A program made the translations under genes and the position numbers. The notes beneath the pieces were generated by a model. That model was not told the DNA's origin, searched no databases, and saw nothing but the letters and a program-made list of their open reading frames with translations. A stretch of DNA of 32,319 nt from an uncultured Prevotellaceae bacterium (GTDB lineage Bacteria > Bacteroidota > Bacteroidia > Bacteroidales > Bacteroidaceae): assembly GCA_946404865.1 (NCBI GenBank), contig CAMJFC010000036.1, positions 1 through 32,319 of the forward strand. Reading direction: 5' to 3'. Below, one piece after another: positions 21,321-32,012 of the stretch. Position 1 is the first letter of the stretch. Every line of letters starts with the position of its first letter.

Positions 21321-24235
21321 AAAAGACAGCATCACTTATCATTTTTCTCGCCATCACCCTCACGATGGCAGCACAGACCCTCAACGTGCAGGTGGGCGAG
21401 GTCGTCTATCAGATACCCGCTGCGCAGGCTGGCGACATGGTTTACTCCGAAGGCACCACCATCACCATTCTCAACAAAGAATATACCCTGTCCGACATCG
21501 ACCGCATGTACATTGACGCCACGAAAGTGACCGACAACACCGTGAGCGTGAACTACGATGGCACCACGGCACAGGTATTGGTGGCGGGCAACATCGCGCA
21601 GTACCTGACCATCCAAGCACAAGCCGCGCACGTGAGCATCGAACAAAGTGCCGATGTGACCGAAGAAATCACCTATACACTGAGTGGCACGTCGGCCGAC
21701 GGGGAGTTCTACATGGACGGAGAGTTGAAGACCTCGATTGTGCTGAACGGGCTGACCCTGCACAACCCCAACGGTGCGGCCATCAACATACGCGACGGTA
21801 AACGCATCAGTGTGGAACTGGTCGAGGGCACCACCAACACCCTGACCGACGGCACCGGCGGTTCGCAAAAGGGCTGTTTCGCCGTGAAAGGACACACGGA
21901 GTTCAAGGGCGGCGGCACCCTCAACATCACAGGCAACAGTTCACACGCCTTTTGGGGCAAGGAATACGTGGAGTTGAAAAAGACCGTCGGCACCATCAAT
22001 ATCCTCGGTTCACAGGGCGACGGATTCAATGTCAACCAATATTTCCAGATGAACGGCGGCACGGTGAACATCAAGGGAGTGGCCGACGACGGCATACAAG
22101 TGAGTTATGAGACTGACGATGACGACAACGTGGTGGAGGATGAGGAAAACACGGGCGACGTGACCATCAAGAAAGGCAATGTGGGTATCATCGTCACCGG
22201 CGATGGTGCTAAAGGTATCAAGGCCGCGCACAACGTGAACATACAAGGTGGCAGCGTGACCATCACCCAAACGGGCGATATCACCATTGATGGCGACGAC
22301 ATCGACTATTCCACAGGCATCAAAGCCGACGGCGACATCAACATCACCGGCGGAACGGTGACCATCAACAACACTGCCACGGGCGGTAAGGGACTGAGTG
22401 CCGACGGCAACATCAGCATCGATGAGAGTAATGCCTCCACCATCCTCAACATCACCGCCAACGGCGCAGGTGGTGTGGCCGACGTGGAGAGCGGCGGTGA
22501 CTCAGGCGACACCAGTTCGTATAAGGTCTATGTGAGCATCCCCACAGGTGGCGGTGGCGGCGGTCCTGGTGGCGGCAGTCGCGCGTGGACAAAGGTCTAT
22601 CTCTATAAGAGCGACGGCACGCTGGTGCAGCAACTGACCAACACCGTCAGCAAAACGTCGGGTTATTACACCTACACGTTCTATTATTACGATTTCAAGG
22701 CAGCCGACAACGGCACCTATTATTTCCAAAGTGACGACTACACCAGCGGTGGCGGCTGGGGAGGCGGCACCACTTATACCATACGTTCGGCCACATTCAA
22801 CGGTCCCACCAGTGGTTCCGATGTCTATTACAGCATCACAAACAGTTACACCACCAGTGGTACCACTCGCACCTACAGTCTGACGAATGTGACAGGCACT
22901 TTCGCAGGGTCGCAAGACCTGTCGGAAGATGCTGGCAAGTCGTATAACGCAGCCGGCATCAAGGCCGACGGCGACGTGACTATCAACGGCGGCACCATCA
23001 CCGTGAAGAACAACGGTGAGATGAGCAAGAGCATCAAGTCGAAAGCCACCGTCACCATCGGCGGTGGCGACATCACCCTCATCCCGAGCGGTGCGATGCG
23101 GGTGGTGAACAACGACGCCTCATACAGCATCGGTGTGAAGACCGTCGATTTCATCCAGAACGATGGCACACTGCGTATCACCTCTTCGGGTGCTGCAGGT
23201 CGCGGCATCTCGGCCGACAACATCACGACTAACGGCGGCACGCTGACCATCATCAATTCCGGCAACGGGCAGACAGGCAGTACCGACGACTACACCGCCA
23301 AAGGCCTGAAGGCCGACTCGAACATAGCGCTCAACGGCGGTACCATCAGCATCACCATGACCGGCACCGGCGGCAAGGGCATCAAAGCCGACGGCACCTA
23401 CACACAAGGACTGCCCGACGGCAGCGGTCCGGTGCTCACGGTGAGTACCACGGGCAGTCGTTTGGGCGGCAGCACAGGTGGTTGGGGCGGTCCCGGCGGA
23501 GGCAACAGCAGCGGCGGTTCGGCTAAGGCCATCAAGGTGCAAGGCACGGTAACGCTTTATGGCGGCACAACCACCATCACCACCGCGACTGACGGAGGCG
23601 AAGGCTTGGAGTCGAAAACCGCCATCTACATCGAGGGCGGTCAGCACTATCTGAAATGCTACGACGATTGCATCAATTCCAGCGGTTGTATCTACTTCAA
23701 CGGCGGTTTGACGGTTTGCTATTCGAACGGCAACGACGCCATTGACTCCAATGCCGGCCGCTCAGGTGCCATCACCATCGGCGACGGAGCAGTGCTGGCA
23801 TACACATCCAAGGGAGCCCCCGAAGAAGGTCTCGACTGCGACAACAACAGTTATATCCAAATCAAGGGTAAGGGCATCGCCATCAGCGCCGGAGCCAGCC
23901 AAGGCGGCGGTGGCGGTTGGGGTGGTTCGTCGGGCAACACCATCTCCGGTGCCTCGCAGGGATATACCTTCTACACCGGCAACGTGTCGTATGCACCCGG
24001 ACGCTACTACACCCTGGTCGATGAGAACGGCAACAATCTGGTGACCTACAGTTTCGATGCACAGGTATCGAGTTCGCTGTCGCTCATCACCGCCACCGGC
24101 ATGAAATCGGGCGGCAGTTATAAGGTGCGCTACTCCACCACGGCTCCTACCGATGCCACACAGTCGTATCACGGTCTCTATCTGGGCAGCACGGCCACAG
24201 GCGACAGCGATGTGTTCTCATTTACGGCGAAATGA
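21317..24235 (+). CDS. Large secreted beta-helix protein, Cthe_2159-type carbohydrate-binding domain (DUF4353)
   Basis: 972 residues with a signal peptide (MKKTASLIIFLAITLTMAAQ). A short N-terminal module (about 20-75, with YTLSDIDRMYID) resembles the preceding protein. From about 110 to 880 there are roughly a dozen coils with the pattern GIKADGD-xxxxGGT-xxI, for example GIKADGDINITGGTVTI and GLKADSNIALNGGTISI, as in right-handed parallel beta-helices. Cthe_2159 is a pectin/polygalacturonate-binding, calcium-binding relative; binding of an acidic glycan here is inference. Three or four Gly/Trp-rich insertions break the coils (GGGGGGPGGG, GGGWGGG, GGWGGPGGGNSSGG, GGGGGWGGSSG). No T9SS-like end is seen on this protein. 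It is coupled to the upstream gene by the 4-base overlap. Confidence 0.9.
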   Translation: MKKTASLIIFLAITLTMAAQTLNVQVGEVVYQIPAAQAGDMVYSEGTTITILNKEYTLSDIDRMYIDATKVTDNTVSVNYDGTTAQVLVAGNIAQYLTIQAQAAHVSIEQSADVTEEITYTLSGTSADGEFYMDGELKTSIVLNGLTLHNPNGAAINIRDGKRISVELVEGTTNTLTDGTGGSQKGCFAVKGHTEFKGGGTLNITGNSSHAFWGKEYVELKKTVGTINILGSQGDGFNVNQYFQMNGGTVNIKGVADDGIQVSYETDDDDNVVEDEENTGDVTIKKGNVGIIVTGDGAKGIKAAHNVNIQGGSVTITQTGDITIDGDDIDYSTGIKADGDINITGGTVTINNTATGGKGLSADGNISIDESNASTILNITANGAGGVADVESGGDSGDTSSYKVYVSIPTGGGGGGPGGGSRAWTKVYLYKSDGTLVQQLTNTVSKTSGYYTYTFYYYDFKAADNGTYYFQSDDYTSGGGWGGGTTYTIRSATFNGPTSGSDVYYSITNSYTTSGTTRTYSLTNVTGTFAGSQDLSEDAGKSYNAAGIKADGDVTINGGTITVKNNGEMSKSIKSKATVTIGGGDITLIPSGAMRVVNNDASYSIGVKTVDFIQNDGTLRITSSGAAGRGISADNITTNGGTLTIINSGNGQTGSTDDYTAKGLKADSNIALNGGTISITMTGTGGKGIKADGTYTQGLPDGSGPVLTVSTTGSRLGGSTGGWGGPGGGNSSGGSAKAIKVQGTVTLYGGTTTITTATDGGEGLESKTAIYIEGGQHYLKCYDDCINSSGCIYFNGGLTVCYSNGNDAIDSNAGRSGAITIGDGAVLAYTSKGAPEEGLDCDNNSYIQIKGKGIAISAGASQGGGGGWGGSSGNTISGASQGYTFYTGNVSYAPGRYYTLVDENGNNLVTYSFDAQVSSSLSLITATGMKSGGSYKVRYSTTAPTDATQSYHGLYLGSTATGDSDVFSFTAK

Positions 24236-24252
24236 CGTTTTTGGGGGCTAAC

Positions 24253-24292
24253 AAAAAAACGGGCGGTTTCTGAACGATGTCAGAAGCCGCCC
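24253..24292 (-). terminator. Strong minus-strand terminator of the small-peptide unit
   Basis: The stem GGGCGG-TTCTGA pairs with TCAGAA-CCGCCC (24261-24292) around a six-base loop. On the minus strand it is followed by G and seven T's (24259-24253). The plus side lacks a T run, so it serves mainly the minus-strand transcript; it may also end the 21317 gene. Confidence 0.85.
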
Positions 24293-24342
24293 GCCGCTTA
24301 TTTACCTAACTTTGTTTCTCTAAAATTACATGAACTGTGCGT

Positions 24343-24426
24343 TCATTTTCTCTCAATCATGTTGTCACACAAGATGGCCGTAGCCACTACCATGGCGCTA
24401 AGCGCCACAAACATAGTCATACTCAT
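24343..24426 (-). CDS. Candidate 27-residue membrane peptide
   Basis: ATG 24426 to TGA 24343-24345. The peptide begins MSMTMFVALSAMVVATAILC and ends with a short charged tail (DNMIERK): a single hydrophobic helix with a basic end. A good ribosome-binding site (AAAGGATAA) lies about seven bases before the ATG. It sits between a minus-strand -7 box (24703-24710) and a strong terminator (24253-24292), so a dedicated transcript is plausible. Not recognised. A perfect TGGCGC-TAA-GCGCCA hairpin inside it (24393-24407) leaves open that the region works as a structured RNA instead. There is no homology information to test it. Confidence 0.5.
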   Translation of the reverse strand: MSMTMFVALSAMVVATAILCDNMIERK

Positions 24427-24461
24427 AGTTGTTATCCTTTCTTTTATTAAGTGAAACAATC

Positions 24462-24483
24462 AGCCCGCCTCACGGCGTCAGCT
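24462..24483. promoter_or_regulatory. Leader hairpin before the small peptide
   Basis: AGC-CGCC stem halves pair with GGCG-GCT around a TCAC loop with a small internal bulge. On the minus strand it lies 36 bases before the ATG at 24426; on the plus strand a T-rich run follows, so it could also work as a plus-strand terminator. Confidence 0.4.
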
Positions 24484-24541
24484 TTTCTTTTTTTGTTATC
24501 CTACAATCTTTTTACTGATGAAACAGTTATACCTGTAACGA

Positions 24542-24660
24542 TCTCTTTACCTTACTAATACTTATTTTACTGCTGAAAATTCTTTCTATTATCAATGAAC
24601 ATTCTTTTACCTAATAACACCCATTTTTCAAAGAACCCATTCCTGAACATCTCTTTACCT
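24542..24660 (-). repeat. Three degenerate 17-base direct repeats in the leader
   Basis: Minus-strand units read AGGTAAAGAGATGTTCA (ending at 24660), AGGTAAAAGAATGTTCA (24612) and AGGTAAAGAGATCGTTA (24552). Each pair shares about 14 of 17 bases; spacings are 48 and 60 bases. Each resembles a ribosome-binding site followed by a start codon. Confidence 0.55.
24567..24650 (-). CDS. Possible 27-codon leader ORF
   Basis: ATG 24650 to TAA 24567-24569, beginning MFRNGFFEKWVLLGKR. An AGGTAAAG ribosome-binding-site-like sequence precedes it by two bases, and it starts about 46 bases after the predicted transcript start. It is basic and aromatic. It could be a leader peptide for the 24426 ORF or chance; weak evidence. 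Confidence 0.25.
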   Translation of the reverse strand: MFRNGFFEKWVLLGKRMFIDNRKNFQQ

Positions 24661-24702
24661 CAAATATATCTTTTTGCGATGCATTTCTCTGTTTTGACGA
24701 TG

Positions 24703-24710
24703 CAAAGGTA
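24703..24710 (-). promoter_or_regulatory. -7 box of the minus-strand small-peptide unit
   Basis: Minus-strand TACCTTTG. A TTTG-like ATTG lies about 20 bases upstream (24734-24731). It predicts a transcript start near 24696 and an RNA of roughly 440 bases to the terminator. Confidence 0.55.
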
Positions 24711-24790
24711 AAGCGTTTACCAGTTTCGGACAATAGTTCGACCCTTTTTTTGAACCCAAACGCCCCCTTTTTTGACCTAAATCAAAGGAC

Positions 24791-24804
24791 TGTGTGCGCA
24801 CACA
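24791..24804. promoter_or_regulatory. Perfect 14-bp palindrome between divergent promoters
   Basis: TGTGTGCGCACACA is fully self-complementary. It lies 81 bases from the minus-strand -7 box and 56 bases before the plus-strand -7 box of the OmpA-like gene. It is possibly a binding site for a dimeric regulator; no protein is known. Confidence 0.35.
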
Positions 24805-24859
24805 ACGCCAAAATCGAGCATTTTTCGGCCTTTTTAGCACATACTTCACTGAAAATCAT

Positions 24860-24867
24860 TATCTTTG
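24860..24867 (+). promoter_or_regulatory. -7 box for the OmpA-like lipoprotein gene
   Basis: TATCTTTG matches TAnnTTTG, 21 bases before the ATG at 24889. No -33 TTTG at correct spacing. Confidence 0.6.
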
Positions 24868-24888
24868 TAGCAAGTAAAAGAAAAAGAG

Positions 24889-25572
24889 ATGAAAAAAGCC
24901 TTTTTATTGCCCCTTTTGGCCATATTCTGCCTTGCGGGATGCAAGAGCAGTCAGCCTACCATAATCAGCGACCCGCATGCTGTAGGAACCGTTTTGCCGA
25001 CAGCGGAAAAACTACCATTCGTCAAATACGATGAGCGGATGAAAGGCAGACAGCACTTTTCAGCCACAGACAACAAGAGTCGTGCTGCCCTAAAGAAATA
25101 CATGAGCGACGGCTTTATCCGTCCACTGCAATCCATCAAAGGGATGAAGGTGGAAGAGTTTGTATATGATGGCGGTTATGAGCTGTCGAAAATCACCATC
25201 TCCACCGATCTCATGTTCAAGACCATGAAAAAGGAGTTGACGGAAGAGGGGAAAGCGCTGCTCCGCTCCATTGCCGGTGCCCTACAGAAACGCGCGCTCA
25301 CAGTGGTGTGCATCGGTTGCCATTGCGAGCAGTCCACCTTTCAGAACCGTGGTGCGCTGACCCAGGCGCGTGCCGAGGCCGTAGCTGCCGCCCTTGCCAC
25401 TATGGGCGTCGCCCAGGAGCGCCTGATGCCTGCCATCGGTTGCAGCGACCAGAATCCCGTGGCCGACAATGCCACCAGCGAGGGTCGACAAGCCAACCGT
25501 CGCATAGAAATCTACATCTGTCCCGACAAACCGTTGTTTGAGAAGATTCTCAACGGCGAAACAGGACTGTAG
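24889..25572 (+). CDS. OmpA-family lipoprotein
   Basis: 227 residues. The lipoprotein signal peptide ends LAGC with Cys18. After a region of unknown fold (20-100), residues about 103-212 form an OmpA-like peptidoglycan-binding domain: STDLMF, LTQARAEAVAAAL with the conserved Arg161, MGVAQERLMPAIGCSDQNPV, and GRQANRRIEI. The segment that usually reads GHTDxxG is GCHCEQ (143-148), so the usual diaminopimelate-binding aspartate is not in its normal place. The protein probably tethers the outer membrane to the wall or acts as an accessory lipoprotein. Transcribed alone from its own promoter. Confidence 0.9.
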   Translation: MKKAFLLPLLAIFCLAGCKSSQPTIISDPHAVGTVLPTAEKLPFVKYDERMKGRQHFSATDNKSRAALKKYMSDGFIRPLQSIKGMKVEEFVYDGGYELSKITISTDLMFKTMKKELTEEGKALLRSIAGALQKRALTVVCIGCHCEQSTFQNRGALTQARAEAVAAALATMGVAQERLMPAIGCSDQNPVADNATSEGRQANRRIEIYICPDKPLFEKILNGETGL

Positions 25573-25659
25573 CCGACATCTCCTCACTGCCACATGGCTT
25601 GCTGTATCGCGAAAGCACTCGTTTTTTCAAAAAAAGATGGAATTATGCAAAAAAAATCG

Positions 25660-25667
25660 TATCTTTG
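25660..25667 (+). promoter_or_regulatory. -7 box for the 25707 lipoprotein gene
   Basis: TATCTTTG matches TAnnTTTG, 39 bases before the ATG at 25707. No -33 TTTG at correct spacing. Confidence 0.6.
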
Positions 25668-25706
25668 CAGTGTTTTTGCAAAATCTTATTGAATATTGAA
25701 TAACAT

Positions 25707-26309
25707 ATGAAGAAGACTTTTTCAACAATAGCTGTTGTGGGCCTTGTCGTGCTCACCACACTATCAGGCTGTAAAGGAAACGGAAAAACAAACAGCGAAA
25801 CGGCCAAGGCAGACCAACCCGCATCAACCACAACAGAAGATACGGTGAGCCAACAGAGCGTGGACGAACCTGCCCTGTACGACAACTATCAGAATGCGAA
25901 ATACGGATTCTCGGTGCTGGTTCCCAAACAGATGAAATGTACAGACGAAGCACCCCTGGCCGAAGGTGCCAACTACGCCATTGAGGGCGACGAGGGATTC
26001 AATATGATGAGTGTGATTGCCTCGGACAACTACGGCGGGAAGGCATTCACCTCTGATGACATCAAAGGTGAGATGGACAGCCGCGCCGCCGAACTGGGCG
26101 AGGAGCCCGGCACCAAGGTGACGAAGAAAGAGGCATCCGACGGATGGACCATCACGGTGGAGGGCGGCGAGCTCTATCACCAAGTCTATCTGGCCAAATA
26201 CAAGGCCGGCCGCCGTTATGAACTGACCTACATCTACGATGAGGGGCACGCCCAAACACTCGGAAACACTGTGGAGGCGGATGTCATCAAGTCGATGACT
26301 GTGAAGTGA
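25707..26309 (+). CDS. Putative lipoprotein, function unknown
   Basis: 200 residues. The lipoprotein signal ends LSGC with Cys22. A Thr/Glu/Gln-rich linker (25-58) leads to a globular domain starting YGFSVLVPKQM and holding WTITVEGGELYHQVYLAK and GRRYELTYIYDE, ending VIKSMTVK. The pattern resembles PsbP-like lipid-anchored domains (a YGFSVxxP start and a final VxxSxxV helix-strand), but I do not claim the family. parC starts 33 bases after it, so the two may be co-transcribed. Confidence 0.85.
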   Translation: MKKTFSTIAVVGLVVLTTLSGCKGNGKTNSETAKADQPASTTTEDTVSQQSVDEPALYDNYQNAKYGFSVLVPKQMKCTDEAPLAEGANYAIEGDEGFNMMSVIASDNYGGKAFTSDDIKGEMDSRAAELGEEPGTKVTKKEASDGWTITVEGGELYHQVYLAKYKAGRRYELTYIYDEGHAQTLGNTVEADVIKSMTVK

Positions 26310-26342
26310 TTTTTACCACTTATGTAAAAGAGCAACAGAGAT

Positions 26343-29127
<2,785 letters not shown>

Positions 29128-29135
<8 letters not shown>

Positions 29136-30000
29136 GAAAACCTCACCCACCACCCCTCCGATAGCGACACGCACCATGTACAGGGGCTGTTTCACAATTG
29201 GGGTTCTGATGTTCATCCTTTGCCTGCTTTTCCCTGGAAACATCATGGCGCAGAGCGACACCATCCCCTCGAAACGCGAAACCGTGTCAACCTACCTGTT
29301 CGGCGTCGGCTATACCGACATGCTCGACACCTATCTCTCGCCCGAGAAGTTCAAAGGTGTGGAAGTGCGTTTCCTGCATCAGACCACCCGTCAGCGCCCC
29401 GGCAGCCGCTGGAGCCGGCAGATGACCACCCAGAGCTACGTGAGCGAGGGCTCCAGTCGGGGTGACGGAACCACACTCGGTCTGCAAGCCAACTACGGCT
29501 ATGCTTGGCACTACAACTGGGAGTGGATGGGTGGCCGCCTACGTCTTCAGGCGGGCGGTATGGTCGATGGCACCATCGGCGTGCTTTACAACCTGCAAAA
29601 TCAGAACAACCCCGCCCAGATGCGCCTCTTCGCCAACATCGGCCCGTCGGCCGTGGGTACCTACCGCTTTCATATCGGCCGTTGGCCCGCATCGGTGCGC
29701 TACGAGTTCTATGCCCCTCTGGCCGGTGTGATGTTCAGCCCCAACTACGGGCAGTCATACTACGAGATTTTCACGCGCGGCAACTACGACCACAATGTGA
29801 TTCCCACCACATTCATCGTCACGCCATCGGTGCGCAATCTGCTCACACTGCAAGTGTCGAAAGGGCGCAACACCTACTCCATCGGTTATATGGGCGAGAT
29901 ACAGCAGTCGGAGGTGAACCACCTGAAACAGCACATCTACTCGCATCTGCTCATGATCGGCTTCGTCAGGCACTTCAAAATCGTGGACATCGTGCCGTAG
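29128..30000 (+). CDS. DUF3316-family exported protein
   Basis: 290 residues from ATG 29128, overlapping parC by eight bases. An internal ATG at 29176 would give a cleaner signal peptide (MYRGCFTIGVLMFILCLLFP, then GNIMAQ) and is also likely. The mature part has alternating beta strands with many Tyr and Gly (YLFGVGYTDMLDTYLSP, LGLQANYGYAWHYNW, RYEFYAPLAGVMFSPNYGQS), as expected for a small outer-membrane barrel. Found next to parC in related genomes as I recall; the function is unknown. Confidence 0.87.
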
Positions 30001-30160
30001 TTCTGAGTGTTGAATGTTGATTTTTGATTTTTGAATGTTGTATGTTGAGTGTTGACGAATTGTTGAGGTCTCTGACCGAAAAATTGTCACTTCGCGATTT
30101 ATGATTGATGAATGATGAATTGTGAATTGCGGAATACGAATTGAGAATTATGAATTGTGA
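30001..30160. repeat. Stacked TGAATGTTGA / GAATTGTGAATTG intergenic repeats
   Basis: Units such as GTTGAATGTTGA, TTTTTGATTTTTGAATGTTG, and later ATGAATTGTGAATTG fill the whole gap after the DUF3316 gene. The last unit runs into the next gene and contains its ATG (30150). Same type as the repeats at 6656 and 11897. Confidence 0.7.
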
Positions 30161-31172
30161 ATTGAAAAGCCTTTCGTTTCTGTTTTCCATCTTCACCCTG
30201 TTCCTCTTCTCCGCCTGTATCGACGAAGAGGAGCATGCCGACACGCCACGGGGCAATTTCGAGGCATTGTGGAAGATTTTCGACGAGCATTACTGTTTCT
30301 TCGACTATAAGCGTGAGCAGTTGGGCGTGGATTGGGACGAGATACACGCTCGCTACGCACGGCAGTTTGACGACAACATGACCGAGCAACAGCAGTTTGA
30401 GGTGATGACCCGCATGATTGGCGAGTTGCGCGACGGCCATGTCAATATCTCCACCGCTTTCGACTACGGACGCAATTGGAGCTGGTACGAGGACTACCCC
30501 ATCAATTTCAGCGAGAACATCCAACGCAACTACCTGGGCACCGACTACCGCATCGCCGCCAGCCTCTATTACCGCCGCCTCGACGACAATATCGGCTATG
30601 TCTATTACGGCAGTTTCGCCGACGGCATCGGCGAGGGCAACCTCGACGAGGTGATGCTCTACTTAGCACCCTGCAACGGTCTTATCCTCGACATCCGCAA
30701 CAACACGGGAGGTCTGCTGAACAACGCGGAGAAACTGGCAGCCCGTTTCACCAACGAAGAGCTGTTGGTGGGCTATATGCAGCATAAGACGGGAAAGGGG
30801 CACAATGACTTCTCGCCGATGGAAGAGCAACGGCTAAAGCCCTCCGATGGTATGCGCTGGCAGAAACGGGTGGTGGTGCTGACCAACCGCCAAGTGTTCA
30901 GCGCGGCCAACGAGTTTGTGAAATACATGAAATGCTGTCAGAACGTCACAGTGGTGGGCGACCACACGGGCGGCGGTGCCGGCATGCCCTTCTCAAGCGA
31001 ATTGCCCAACGGATGGACCGTGCGATTCTCCGCCTGTCCGATGTACGACCGCGAAGGTCGGAGCACCGAACACGGCATCGCACCCGACATCTCCGTTAAT
31101 TGGAATGCCGATGATGACTTCCAAGGCCGGGACACGCTTATCGAATATGCGAGAAAACTTCTGTCGAAGTAG
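30150..31172 (+). CDS. S41-family peptidase, lipoprotein
   Basis: 340 residues from ATG 30150; a TTG at 30141 is in frame. The lipoprotein signal ends FSAC (Cys23). S41 features: LRDGHVNI with His97, NGLILDIRNNTGG, and TNRQVFSAANEF with the likely nucleophile Ser251, then VVGDHTGGGAGMPFSSELPN. The usual catalytic Lys of CtpA-type enzymes (GxxTxGKG) is replaced by Gly, so it fits the tricorn-like serine-histidine subgroup instead. No PDZ domain is evident. It should cleave peptides in the periplasm or at the membrane. The substrate is unknown. Confidence 0.92.
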   Translation: MNCELKSLSFLFSIFTLFLFSACIDEEEHADTPRGNFEALWKIFDEHYCFFDYKREQLGVDWDEIHARYARQFDDNMTEQQQFEVMTRMIGELRDGHVNISTAFDYGRNWSWYEDYPINFSENIQRNYLGTDYRIAASLYYRRLDDNIGYVYYGSFADGIGEGNLDEVMLYLAPCNGLILDIRNNTGGLLNNAEKLAARFTNEELLVGYMQHKTGKGHNDFSPMEEQRLKPSDGMRWQKRVVVLTNRQVFSAANEFVKYMKCCQNVTVVGDHTGGGAGMPFSSELPNGWTVRFSACPMYDREGRSTEHGIAPDISVNWNADDDFQGRDTLIEYARKLLSK

Positions 31173-31199
31173 TGGTGAACATATTAAAATACAAATACG

Positions 31200-31721
31200 A
31201 TGAGAAGAGTTATATTATTCACATTATTATCATTGTTTTGCATAACCTCGCAGGGGCAAGACACTTCAGGCTACAAACAAGCCATCGTCTATTACAATTA
31301 TAAGACATTTGGCGGTTTCCAACGCATCATGCACGCCTCCGACGGGCGCATAGTGCGACAGGGAACGCAAATCAGCATCTCACTCATCCGAGGCGAATGG
31401 TACATCTACGGTTATATGGGTGAGAAAGAAGACACGGTGATGGTGACAGAGAAAGAGGCGCTCAAAGTGGATAAGATGATCAGGAAGATTCATTGGGAGG
31501 CTTTTCATCCCGAAACCGAAGAAAGACTGTTGAAATCGGATTGTGATGATTGCGTACAATGGTCGGTTTATGCTTGCACATTCCGCGGTGATTGCCATCA
31601 AGAGTCAGACGGTGTCATGAATCGTTATATCGAGCCGATAAAAGTAGCCAAGAACTACGATGCCGCTATGCGCCGCATCCACAAAATCAACAGATACCTA
31701 CTCGGCTTCCTCAGTTTTTAA
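31200..31721 (+). CDS. Secreted protein of unknown function
   Basis: 173 residues with a signal peptide (MRRVILFTLLSLFCITSQG). The mature part has a beta-rich start (AIVYYNYKTFGGFQRIMHAS) and four cysteines (CDDC, then CTFRGDC) that could form disulfides, and ends in a basic amphipathic helix (YDAAMRRIHKINRYLLGFLS). Not recognised. It starts 27 bases after the S41 gene and is probably co-transcribed with it. Codon use is more AT-rich than in its neighbours. Confidence 0.82.
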   Translation: MRRVILFTLLSLFCITSQGQDTSGYKQAIVYYNYKTFGGFQRIMHASDGRIVRQGTQISISLIRGEWYIYGYMGEKEDTVMVTEKEALKVDKMIRKIHWEAFHPETEERLLKSDCDDCVQWSVYACTFRGDCHQESDGVMNRYIEPIKVAKNYDAAMRRIHKINRYLLGFLSF

Positions 31722-31731
31722 CGATGAAAAA

Positions 31732-31763
31732 TTTGGAGGTTTAAGAAAATCACCGTACTTTTG
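31732..31763 (+). promoter_or_regulatory. Bacteroidetes promoter for tRNA-Leu
   Basis: TTTG (31732-31735), 20 bases, TACTTTTG (31756-31763), 36 bases before the tRNA 5' end. Confidence 0.75.
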
Positions 31764-31798
31764 CACCGCTTGAGTGAAAAAACCATAATGATAGCACT

Positions 31799-31880
31799 GC
31801 GCTTGTGGCGGAATTGGCAGACGCGCCAGACTTAGGATCTGGTGTCTCACGACGTGAAGGTTCGAGTCCTTTCAGGCGCA
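31799..31880 (+). tRNA. tRNA-Leu (anticodon TAG)
   Basis: 82 bases. The acceptor stem is GCGCTTG/CAGGCGC, anticodon stem CCAGA/TCTGG with loop CTTAGGA (anticodon TAG), a long class II variable arm (TGTCTCACGACGTGA), T loop TTCGAGT, discriminator A. The CCA end is not encoded, in contrast to tRNA-Pro in this window. Confidence 0.95.
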
Positions 31881-32012
31881 CAAAGAATTTAACACTAAAT
31901 GTTTGTAAAAGTTTGATTATCAAACAAAAGCGTGATTTTTCAACAATTACTACACCTCATTTTTGGCGACTTTTTGGCGACTTATCCCGATTTTAGGCAT
32001 TTTTTGACGACT
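31881..32012. other. Gene-free DNA after tRNA-Leu with short direct repeats
   Basis: No coding potential is seen. An 11-base tandem pair TTTTTGGCGAC lies at about 31960-31981, and a diverged copy TTTTTTGACGAC at about 32000-32011. The 3' end of a tRNA-Leu is a known landing site for Bacteroides mobile elements, but no integrase or second copy of the tRNA end is in view. Confidence 0.4.

Noticed and set aside
25590..25650. Possible terminator after the OmpA-like gene
   Set aside because: Only a four-base stem (TGCT/AGCA) precedes the T run; too weak to call.
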